A stretch of 64,000 bases of DNA. Origin: Quadrisphaera sp. INWT6. GTDB lineage: Bacteria > Actinomycetota > Actinomycetes > Actinomycetales > Quadrisphaeraceae. The notes below the pieces were generated by a model that did not search any database, was not told where the DNA came from, and saw only the letters and a list, made by a program, of their open reading frames with translations. Each line of letters starts with the position of its first letter. Positions within the stretch are counted from its first letter, which is position 1. Shown piece after piece: positions 47,309-53,552 of this stretch. The translations under genes and the position numbers were made by a program. Location of the stretch: the NCBI RefSeq assembly GCF_015390235.1, contig NZ_VUOH01000002.1, positions 682,001 through 746,000 of the forward strand, given 5' to 3'.

Positions 47309-47344
47309 CCTAGCCGGCACGATCGAATCGATTCGATGGCTAGG
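47309..47344. repeat. Outer inverted repeat around the LacI operator
   Basis: CCTAGCC (47309-47315) and GGCTAGG (47338-47344) are inverted copies flanking the palindrome at 47322-47337. Their centre is offset 3 bp from that of the inner palindrome. It may be a second half-site pair or chance. Confidence 0.3.
47322..47337. promoter_or_regulatory. LacI-type operator, perfect 16-bp palindrome
   Basis: ATCGAATCGATTCGAT is a perfect palindrome with a central CG, the form bound by LacI-family dimers. It lies between the divergent MFS gene (47264) and the regulator gene. Its last two bases are the A and T of the regulator's ATG (47336-47338). A TCGAAT within it (47323-47328) ends 7 nt before that ATG and could be a -10, so repressor binding would block its own gene directly. 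Confidence 0.65.
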
Positions 47345-48505
47345 CTCGCACCCGTGCCCACCCCCGGTCAAGACGGATCGCCGGCCCCTCGCGCCTCCTC
47401 CCCGGTGGCGGGGAGGCCGGTGCTGAAGGACGTCGCGGCGCGCGCCGGCGTCTCGACGTCGACGGCGTCCCTCGCCTTCGCCGGTGACCGGCGCGTCCTC
47501 GAGGCCACCCGCACCCGGGTCCTCGCCGCCGCCGCGGAGCTCGGGTACGCCGGCCCGGACCCCCTGGCGCGCTCGCTGCGCCGGGGGCGCTCGCGGGTGG
47601 TCGGCGTCGTCGTCGGCGACCGGCTCGGCTACGCGTTCGCCGACCCGCTGGCCGTGGTGCAGCTCGACGCGCTGGCCGACGAGGTCGGGGCGCTCGGGGC
47701 GGGCCTGCTGCTCATCGGCGGGGTCGAGGACGACCCGGCGCGCCTGGCCGTGGTGGAGCAGTCACCGGTGGACGCCGTGGTCTTCGCCACCTGCGGGGGC
47801 GACGACGACCCGGCCCTGGACCTGCTGCTGCGGCGCCGGGTGCCGGTCGTCGGCATCGAGGGCCCCTACCGCGACGGCGTGCACCTCGTGGAGCTCGACA
47901 ACCGCGGGGCGGCGCGTCGCGTCGCGTCGCACCTGGCGGACCTCGGCCACGAGCGCGCTGCCGTCGTCACGCTGCCGTGGGGGCCCCACCGCCGCTCGGG
48001 CTGGCTCGAGGGTCCGCGACGGGCGGCGCGGGCGTACAACGACGCCTGGGAGCGCCTGGCGGGCACCGAGGACGTCCTCGGTGCCGGCGCCGGCCCGCTG
48101 CCCGCGTGGGAGAGCGGCGCCAACTCGCGCGAGGAGGGCGAGGCGGCGGCGAGGGCCCTGCTGTGCGACGACGGCGGGCGCCTCCTGCCCGCGGCGGACC
48201 GGCCGACGGCCGTCGTGGCGCAGTCCGACCTCCTCGCCGTGGGGGTGGTCACCGCGGCCCGCGCCCTGGGGCTGGCGGTGCCCGGCGACCTCTCGGTGAC
48301 CGGCTACGACGGCGTGGAGACGCCGTGGCTGGGCGGGGACCGCCTGACGACGGCCCGCCAGGACGCGGCGGCGCGGGGCCGGGAGGCGGGCCGCCTGGTG
48401 GCGGCGCTCCTCGCCGGGCAGCACCCCGAGCGCGTGGAGCTGCCCGTCGAGCTCGTGGTCGGCACCACCACCGCACCGCCCCGCAGCGCGGGGCGCCAGG
48501 GCTGA
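47336..48505 (+). CDS. LacI family transcriptional regulator
   Basis: A DNA-binding repressor with a sugar-type effector domain. It has 389 residues. The helix-turn-helix lies at about residues 29-50 (VLKDVAARAGVSTSTASLAF), followed by the hinge GYAGPDPLARSLRRGRSRVV. The periplasmic-binding-protein-like domain includes VDAVVFATCGGDDDPALDLL and LGLAVPGDLSVTGYDGVETP. The first 27 residues are Pro/Ser-rich and variable, so a later start is possible. The ATG chosen overlaps a perfect palindromic operator. It is divergent from the MFS gene at 45972-47264, the likely target; the effector is unknown. Confidence 0.88.
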   Translation: MARLAPVPTPGQDGSPAPRASSPVAGRPVLKDVAARAGVSTSTASLAFAGDRRVLEATRTRVLAAAAELGYAGPDPLARSLRRGRSRVVGVVVGDRLGYAFADPLAVVQLDALADEVGALGAGLLLIGGVEDDPARLAVVEQSPVDAVVFATCGGDDDPALDLLLRRRVPVVGIEGPYRDGVHLVELDNRGAARRVASHLADLGHERAAVVTLPWGPHRRSGWLEGPRRAARAYNDAWERLAGTEDVLGAGAGPLPAWESGANSREEGEAAARALLCDDGGRLLPAADRPTAVVAQSDLLAVGVVTAARALGLAVPGDLSVTGYDGVETPWLGGDRLTTARQDAAARGREAGRLVAALLAGQHPERVELPVELVVGTTTAPPRSAGRQG

Positions 48506-48527
48506 GGTGGCTGGGGCGGCCGGCCCC

Positions 48528-48968
48528 TCAGGCGGGCAGGCGCACGACGGCCCGGGCGCGACCGAGGACCCGGGTGCCGCCGCAGGTGGCGGTGATGTCG
48601 ACGCGGGCCGTGCCGGCCTCGACGTCGAGGGCGCCGACGACGGCGCTGACCTCGAGGTCGGCGCCGGGCTCGGGCGCGTCGTCGGCGCCGACCGGCACCT
48701 GGCCGGTGAAGCGCGTGCCGTAGTCGACGACGGCGGCCGGGTCGCCGCACCAGTCGACGACGACGCGGACCGCGACGCCCATGGTCAGCATGCCGTGGGC
48801 GATGACGCCGGAGAGGCCCACCGACCGGGCGACCTCGTCGGACCGGTGGATCGGGTTCTGGTCTCCGCTGGCGTCCGCGTAGCGCACCAGGTCGGCGCGG
48901 GTCAGGTGGACGGTGGCCGAGCCGACGGCGTCGCCGACGGACAGCTCCGAGAGCTTGGGCACGCTCAC
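48528..48968 (-). CDS. hadB: MaoC-like (3R)-hydroxyacyl dehydratase subunit HadB
   Basis: Catalytic half of a hot-dog-fold dehydratase, acting on 3-hydroxyacyl thioesters in a FAS II-like cycle. The 146-residue product has VRYADASGDQNPIHRSDEVA, with the catalytic Asp and His of the hydratase-2 motif, and SGVIAHGMLTMGVAVRVVVD. The GTG overlaps the hadA stop by four bases (GTGA). The HadAB pair is conserved next to rpmG in actinomycetes, also those without mycolic acids, where its substrate is unclear. Confidence 0.88.
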   Translation of the reverse strand: MSVPKLSELSVGDAVGSATVHLTRADLVRYADASGDQNPIHRSDEVARSVGLSGVIAHGMLTMGVAVRVVVDWCGDPAAVVDYGTRFTGQVPVGADDAPEPGADLEVSAVVGALDVEAGTARVDITATCGGTRVLGRARAVVRLPA

Positions 48969-49417
48969 TCCCCCCGGACCACGAGCATCGAGGTGGACGT
49001 GCAGACGGACTCGCCGTCGGTGGTGGTGATGTCGTTGCGCATCGTCACCAGGTCGTTGCCGGCCATGCGGCGCACCGACTCCACGGTGAGGGCCGCCACG
49101 AGGCGGTCACCGGCGACCGCGGGGCGGTGGTGCGTGAAGCGCTGCTCGCCGTGCACGACGCGGGAGAAGTCGACGCCGGAGGCCGGGTCGTCCACGAAGC
49201 GCGCGTCGCTGGACTGGGCGAGGCCCACCAGGAAGGTGGGCGGGGCCACGACGTCGGCGTGCCCCAGCGAGCGGGCGACCTCGGGGTCGGTGTGGGCGGG
49301 GTGCACCGGCCCACCCCCGGCGGTGGCGGCCGCGAACGCAGCGATGGCCGCCCGGGTCACCTCGAAGGGCTCCCCCGGCGGCCACGTGCGGCCTGCCTGG
49401 CCTGCGTCGACGGGCAC
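48965..49417 (-). CDS. hadA: HadA-type dehydratase subunit (FAS1-like dehydratase domain)
   Basis: Non-catalytic, substrate-binding partner of HadB. The 150-residue product has FEVTRAAIAAFAAATAGGGP, VHPAHTDPEVARSLGHADVV, PPTFLVGLAQSSDARFVDD and HGEQRFTHHRPAVAGDRLVA, typical of the UPF0336/HadA group. It lacks the Asp-His catalytic pair seen in HadB. It starts 32 bp after rpmG and overlaps hadB. Confidence 0.85.
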   Translation of the reverse strand: MPVDAGQAGRTWPPGEPFEVTRAAIAAFAAATAGGGPVHPAHTDPEVARSLGHADVVAPPTFLVGLAQSSDARFVDDPASGVDFSRVVHGEQRFTHHRPAVAGDRLVAALTVESVRRMAGNDLVTMRNDITTTDGESVCTSTSMLVVRGE

Positions 49418-49448
49418 TGCGCGCCTCAGCCGAGCTCGACGTCGAGCG

Positions 49449-49619
49449 TCAGCGGGTCTCGCGGTGCGCGGTGTGACGGCCGTCGCGCGGGCAGTACTTC
49501 TTCATCTCCAGGCGGTCCGGGTCGTTGCGCCGGTTCTTCTTGGTGATGTAGTTGCGCTCCTTGCACTCCGTGCACGCGAGCGTGATCTTCGGCCGGACGT
49601 CGGTCGACTTGCTGGCCAC
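49449..49619 (-). CDS. rpmG: 50S ribosomal protein L33, one zinc ligand replaced
   Basis: Small large-subunit protein near the E-site. The 56-residue product has [39 protein letters not shown] and ends HTAHRETR. The first Cys pair (CTEC) and a third Cys (YCPRDG) are present. The fourth zinc Cys expected in the CPxC element is Asp (CPRD), so zinc binding may be lost or weakened. The GTG at 49619 lies eight bases after GAGGTGG, so I chose it over the GTG at 49631. A TAGACT -10 lies at 49681-49686. Confidence 0.95.
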   Translation of the reverse strand: MASKSTDVRPKITLACTECKERNYITKKNRRNDPDRLEMKKYCPRDGRHTAHRETR

Positions 49620-49680
49620 GGCGGGGCCCACCTCTCACATCGGTCTCGCCGACCGCGGTTCAGCGGCGGGTCGGCGGTGG

Positions 49681-49686
49681 AGTCTA
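49681..49686 (-). promoter_or_regulatory. -10 box of rpmG
   Basis: TAGACT on the minus strand, a strong actinobacterial -10, lies just after the 3' end of tRNA-Met and about 60 nt before rpmG. The -35 position, 18 bp upstream, is TTCGAG inside the T-arm of the tRNA. So rpmG-hadAB could start separately from the tRNA transcript. Confidence 0.45.
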
Positions 49687-49690
49687 CGCG

Positions 49691-49764
49691 TAGCGGGAGA
49701 GGGACTCGAACCCTCGACCTCACGATTATGAGTCGTGCGCTCTCGCCAACTGAGCTACCCCGCC
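49691..49764 (-). tRNA. tRNA-Met (CAT), elongator type
   Basis: A 74-nt cloverleaf on the minus strand. The acceptor is GGCGGGG with TCCCGCT (two G-T pairs) and the discriminator is A. The anticodon stem-loop is ACGACTCATAATCGT, with CAT in the loop, and the T-arm is GAGGGTTCGAGTCCCTC. The G1-U72 type acceptor pairing, unlike the mismatch at 1-72 of initiators, supports elongator Met. tRNA-Ile2 with a modified C34 cannot be ruled out by sequence reading alone. Confidence 0.93.
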
Positions 49765-49804
49765 AGGGGGCTGGGGCGGCGCTCTCGCGCCACCCCAGCG
49801 GTGG

Positions 49805-49877
49805 AGCCCCGATAGGGAATCGAACCCTAGACCTTCTCCTTACCATGGAGACGCTCTGCCGACTGAGCTATCGGGGC
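49805..49877 (-). tRNA. tRNA-Thr (GGT)
   Basis: A 73-nt cloverleaf. The acceptor is GCCCCGA with TCGGGGC, the D-arm begins AGCTCAGTCGGCAGAGC, the anticodon loop is ATGGTAA (anticodon GGT), and the T-arm is TAGGGTTCGATTCCCTA. A minus-strand TAGGCT box at 49889-49894 lies 11 nt upstream and may be the -10 for this tRNA. Confidence 0.96.
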
Positions 49878-49936
49878 CGGCGTCCGCGAGCCTACACGGC
49901 CCCGGTGAGGGAGCCGCATAGACCCGCGGATTCGCG

Positions 49937-50018
49937 TGGCAGGTGCAGGATTCGAACCTGCGAAGGCATCGCCGGCTGATTTACAGTCAGCTCCCATTGG
50001 CCGCTCGGGCAACCTGCC
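49937..50018 (-). tRNA. tRNA-Tyr (GTA)
   Basis: An 82-nt class II tRNA with a long variable arm. The acceptor is GGCAGGT with ACCTGCC and discriminator A. The anticodon loop is CTGTAAA, with anticodon GTA, the variable arm is GCCGGCGATGCCTTC, and the T-arm is GCAGGTTCGAATCCTGC. A minus-strand TATCGT at 50029-50034, 10 nt upstream, is a probable -10. It is the first of three tRNAs read toward rpmG. Confidence 0.97.
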
Positions 50019-50162
50019 GCGGCTGCCTACGATAGCAAGCCCGAGGGCCCGGCGCGGCACCCCCCGGCGCAGCGGCTGCGCCGCACCCCGCCGACGGCCG
50101 CCGCACGGCCTCCGCGCAGCCCTCGGGCACCCCCGTCCGCCCCACCACGAGGAGACCAGACC

Positions 50163-50657
50163 GTGGCCAGCGAGTCGTCGTTCGACGTCGTCAGCAAGCT
50201 CGACCGCCAGGAGGTCGACAACGCCCTCAACCAGGCGCAGAAGGAGCTGGCGCAGCGCTACGACTTCAAGGGCACCGGCGCGTCGGTGGACTGGAGCGGC
50301 ACCGAGGCCATCGCCATGAGCGCGAACAGCGAGGAGCGCGTCAAGGCCGTCCTCGACGTGCTGCAGACCAAGCTCATCAAGCGCGGCGTGTCGCTGAAGG
50401 CCCTCGACGCCGGCGAGCCGCGCCTGTCCGGCAAGGAGTACAAGCTCGACGCCTCCCTGAAGGAGGGGCTGAGCCAGGACGACGCCAAGAAGATCGGCAA
50501 GATCGTCCGCGAGGAGGGTCCCAAGGGCGTCAAGACGCAGGTCACCGGTGACGAGCTGCGCGTCTCGGCCAAGAGCCGCGACGACCTCCAGGCCGTCATC
50601 GCGCTGCTCAAGGCGGCCGACCTCGACGTCGCCCTGCAGTTCGTCAACTACCGCTGA
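50163..50657 (+). CDS. YajQ family nucleotide-binding protein
   Basis: The 164-residue product matches the YajQ/UPF0234 family, which in some Gram-negatives binds cyclic di-GMP; its actinobacterial role is not settled. It starts [20 protein letters not shown] and has [60 protein letters not shown] and ends VALQFVNYR. It has two alike alpha/beta domains and no signal peptide. The GTG at 50163 follows ACGAGGAG. It stands alone, divergent from tRNA-Tyr. Confidence 0.93.
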   Translation: MASESSFDVVSKLDRQEVDNALNQAQKELAQRYDFKGTGASVDWSGTEAIAMSANSEERVKAVLDVLQTKLIKRGVSLKALDAGEPRLSGKEYKLDASLKEGLSQDDAKKIGKIVREEGPKGVKTQVTGDELRVSAKSRDDLQAVIALLKAADLDVALQFVNYR

Positions 50658-50711
50658 CCGGCTCCTCCGGCCGGCCGGCCGGCGCCCGGGGCCCCGCCGG
50701 TCCCGGGCGCC

Positions 50712-51506
50712 TCAGGCGTCGCGGCGCACGAAGCGCGCCGCCGCCCCCGCGGCCACGACGCCGACGACGACCGCCAGGGCCAGCCCGGCCGCCAGCGGGC
50801 CCACGAGGCCCGCGGCACCGGACGCCACCGGGGGCAGCGCCACCAGCCTGACGGCCGCGGCGGCGGGCAGGAGCCCCTCGACGGCCTCGGCCCAGGAGGC
50901 GCGCGGCAGCGCCAGGCGGAGCAGCGGCTCGAGCACCAGCGGCCAGGCGACCACGAGGCCCACGGCCAGCGGAGCGCTGCGCAGCAGCGAGGCGAGCGCG
51001 CAGCCCGCCAGCCCGTGGAGGGCGACGAGGGCCACGAAGCCCGCCAGGGGCACCGCCAGCACGGCCAGCCGCGGCGAGGCGCCCCAGAGCGGCTCGCCCG
51101 GCCACGCGGCGACGACGGCGGTGGCCGCCACCAGCGACGTCCCGGCGAGCACCGAGGACCACGACCCGACGACCACCGCGCGGGCGGCCAGCAGGGCGCC
51201 GCGCCGGGGCACCACCACGAGCGCCGCCCGCGCCGCGCCGTGCCGGTGGTCGGAGGCCGAGGCAGCAGCCCCGGCGACGGCGGCGAGCACCCCGGTCAGC
51301 GACAGCCCGACGGCGCTGCCGGCCGTGAGCGCCTCGAGCAGGCCCGAGCGGCCCAGGTCGGTCCGGGCGCCGAGCGCGCAGAAGCCCGCGGCGCCGAGGG
51401 CGCCCACGAGCGCAGCAGCAGCCAGCAGCACCACCGTCGAGCGGAGCGTGAGCAGGCGGGCGACCTCGAGGCGCACCGCGGCGGCGAGGGCGACGGCCGG
51501 GCTCAC
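50712..51506 (-). CDS. ABC-2 type membrane protein
   Basis: A 264-residue protein with about six hydrophobic segments, starting VRLEVARLLTLRSTVVLLAA. Others are LTGVLAAVAGAAASASDHRH, AVPLAGFVALVALHGLAGCA and ALAVVVGVVAAGAAARFVRR. This is the form of ABC-2 permeases partnered with DrrA/BcrA-like ATPases. Its GTG overlaps the stop of the ATPase gene (GTGA), so both are translated together. Substrate unknown. Confidence 0.75.
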   Translation of the reverse strand: MSPAVALAAAVRLEVARLLTLRSTVVLLAAAALVGALGAAGFCALGARTDLGRSGLLEALTAGSAVGLSLTGVLAAVAGAAASASDHRHGAARAALVVVPRRGALLAARAVVVGSWSSVLAGTSLVAATAVVAAWPGEPLWGASPRLAVLAVPLAGFVALVALHGLAGCALASLLRSAPLAVGLVVAWPLVLEPLLRLALPRASWAEAVEGLLPAAAAVRLVALPPVASGAAGLVGPLAAGLALAVVVGVVAAGAAARFVRRDA

Positions 51507-52423
51507 GCGGACACCGCCGAGGACCCGAGCAGGTCCGAGGCGGGCAGCGCCACCTCGGCGGGGGCGGCCAGCGCGGCGTCCAGGTCGGCCTCGCGCCGGG
51601 AGAGCTCGTGCACGGCCACGCCCTCGGCGCGGGCCACCTCGCCGACGGCGGCGATGTCCAGGCCCGTGACCACGAGGGCGCCGTCGGGCAGGGGCTCCAC
51701 CCCGCCTCCCCAGCGCAGCACCGCGGCGGTGAGGCGCCCGGCGTCGCTGGCCCGGACCAGCACGGACGCCGCGGCGCCGGCGACCAGCTCGGAGGCCGGC
51801 CCCTGGGCCGCCAGGCGGCCCCGGCGCAGCACCACGAGGGCGTCGACCATGGGGGCGAGGTCGGCCGCGCGGCTGCCGGTGAGGAGCACCGAGCCCCCGC
51901 CGTCGGCGTGCTCGCGCAGCAGGGACCCCAGCCAGGTGCGGCCGTCGGGGTCGAGGGCGGGGAGGGGGTCGTCGAGCAGGAGGGCGCGGGGCCGCCCCAG
52001 CAGCGCCCCGGCGACGGCGAGCCGCTGCGCCGCCCCGCGCCAGAAGACGCCCGGGCGGCGGTGCTCGACCCCGGTCAGCCCGGTCTGCTCGAGCACCTCG
52101 TCGACCCTGCGCCGCGGCACGCCCGCGCCGGCGGCCAGCACCCGCAGGTGGCCGCGGGCGGTGCGCCCGGGGTGCAGCGAGCCCGCGTCGAGGGCGACCC
52201 CCACCGCCGCCGCGGGCCGGGGGCAGCGGGCCAGCGGCGCGCCGTCGAAGAGCACCCGGCCCTCACCGCGGTCCAGCCCGGCGGCGAGGCGGAGCACCGT
52301 CGACTTGCCCGACCCGGCCGCTCCCAGCAGCCCGGTCGCGGTCCCGTCGGGGACGGTGAAGGTGAGGTCGTCGACGGCGAGCCGGCTGCCGTGCCGCTTG
52401 GTCAGCGAGAGGGCCTCGATCAC
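51503..52423 (-). CDS. ABC transporter ATP-binding protein with degenerate catalytic motifs
   Basis: A 306-residue ATPase of the DrrA/BcrA type. The Walker A loop is intact (GAAGSGKS, about 34-41), and LDAGSLHPGRTARGHLRVLA is typical of the group. The other motifs are altered. The signature is WRGAAQ (128-133) in place of an LSxGQ-like sequence. Walker B is LLLDDP with Asp152 in place of the catalytic Glu. The switch His is Arg185 (TGSR for SSH). ATP binding is likely but hydrolysis is doubtful. The C-terminal 90 residues (from about 215) are Ala-rich and end in ALPASDLLGSSAVSA. It is translationally coupled to the permease downstream. An export role is inferred only from the family. Confidence 0.8.
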   Translation of the reverse strand: MIEALSLTKRHGSRLAVDDLTFTVPDGTATGLLGAAGSGKSTVLRLAAGLDRGEGRVLFDGAPLARCPRPAAAVGVALDAGSLHPGRTARGHLRVLAAGAGVPRRRVDEVLEQTGLTGVEHRRPGVFWRGAAQRLAVAGALLGRPRALLLDDPLPALDPDGRTWLGSLLREHADGGGSVLLTGSRAADLAPMVDALVVLRRGRLAAQGPASELVAGAAASVLVRASDAGRLTAAVLRWGGGVEPLPDGALVVTGLDIAAVGEVARAEGVAVHELSRREADLDAALAAPAEVALPASDLLGSSAVSA

Positions 52424-52528
52424 CGCTCAACGGTGACACAGGAGGGGCCTGCGGGGAGGGCGTTCGGCCCCCTCCGGCGCGTCTCCCCCGGAGGTCACCC
52501 GCGGGCGGGCCGACGGGTCGGCCGGCGG

Positions 52529-53398
52529 TCAGCGCTGGCGGTAGCCGTAGGCCATCGCCTCGAGGCGGGCGATGCGCTCCGCCATCGGCGGGTGGGTGGC
52601 GAACAGGCTCTTCACGTCAGCCGCGCGGAACGGGTTGGCGATGAACAGGTGCGAGGAGTTCTGCAGCTGCTGCTCGGGAGCGAGCGGCCGCGCCTGCACG
52701 CCGCGCTCCAGCTTGCTCAGCGCCGAGGCGAGGGCGAGCGGGTCGCCGGTGAGCTGGGCGCCGTCCTCGTCGGCGTCGTACTCGCGGGTGCGGCTGATGG
52801 CCATCTGCACCAGGCCGGCGGCCACCGGGCCGAGGAAGAGGATGAGCATCGCGGCGAGCGGGTTGGGGCGCTCGCGGTCACCGCCGCCGAAGAACATGGC
52901 GATGTAGGCCAGGTAGGTGATCACCGAGGCCATGGCAGCGGCGATCGAGCTGGTGAGGATGTCGCGGTTGTAGACGTGCATCAGCTCGTGGCCGAGGACG
53001 CCGCGCAGCTCGCGCTCGTCGAGGATGTCGAGGATGCCCTGGGTGGCGCAGACCTTGGCGTTCTTCGGGTTGCGCCCGGTGGCGAAGGCGTTCGGGGCGG
53101 ACGTCGGGGAGACGTAGAGCTGCGGCATGGGCTGGCCGGCGCGCTCGCTGAGCTCGCGGACGATGCGGTGCATGGCCGGCTGCTCCGCCTCGGTGACGGG
53201 GCGGGCGCGCATGGCGCGGACGGCCACGGAGCCGGAGGTCCAGTAGGCGATGCCGTTGACCACGAGCGCGATGACGAGGCCGACGAGCAGGCCCTGCTGG
53301 CTGCCGCCGAAGAGCAGCCAGCTCGCCAGGAGCACGACGCCGCCCAGCAGCCCGAAGAGCATCGCCGTCTTGACGCCGTTGAAGTGGCCGTGGCCCAT
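52529..53398 (-). CDS. htpX: HtpX-type membrane zinc metalloprotease
   Basis: Membrane-bound M48 protease that degrades misfolded membrane proteins. The 289-residue product has two N-terminal transmembrane helices (AMLFGLLGGVVLLASWLLFG and LVGLVIALVVNGIAYW). The zinc motif GHELMH has His137 and His141, with the third ligand probably in SRTREYDADEDGA, and two more helices lie near 150-205. It contains PNAFATGRNPKNAKVCATQG, a family signature. It ends MAERIARLEAMAYGYRQR. It is divergent from korA. Confidence 0.95.
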   Translation of the reverse strand: MGHGHFNGVKTAMLFGLLGGVVLLASWLLFGGSQQGLLVGLVIALVVNGIAYWTSGSVAVRAMRARPVTEAEQPAMHRIVRELSERAGQPMPQLYVSPTSAPNAFATGRNPKNAKVCATQGILDILDERELRGVLGHELMHVYNRDILTSSIAAAMASVITYLAYIAMFFGGGDRERPNPLAAMLILFLGPVAAGLVQMAISRTREYDADEDGAQLTGDPLALASALSKLERGVQARPLAPEQQLQNSSHLFIANPFRAADVKSLFATHPPMAERIARLEAMAYGYRQR

Positions 53399-53538
53399 GG
53401 GGTCCTCTCAGTCCTCTTTACCTCTGCATGACCTGCAACAGACTGTCCCCCACGGTGCTTCCCGGGCGCACCCCCGGCGGGGCTGTCCGGAGGAGGTCCA
53501 CAGCCACCTCACAGCGGAGCGTCTCCGCGCGACGCACG

Positions 53539-53544
53539 TAGCAT
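53539..53544 (+). promoter_or_regulatory. -10 box of korAB
   Basis: TAGCAT ends 8 nt before the GTG of korA, and no Shine-Dalgarno is present, so the message may be leaderless. The -35 region is poor. Confidence 0.4.
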
Positions 53545-53552
53545 CGACACAC

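Noticed and set aside
49426..50060. Small open frames across the three tRNA genes
   Set aside because: Peptides such as those with [14 protein letters not shown] are the usual false translations of tRNA T-arms and anticodon stems.
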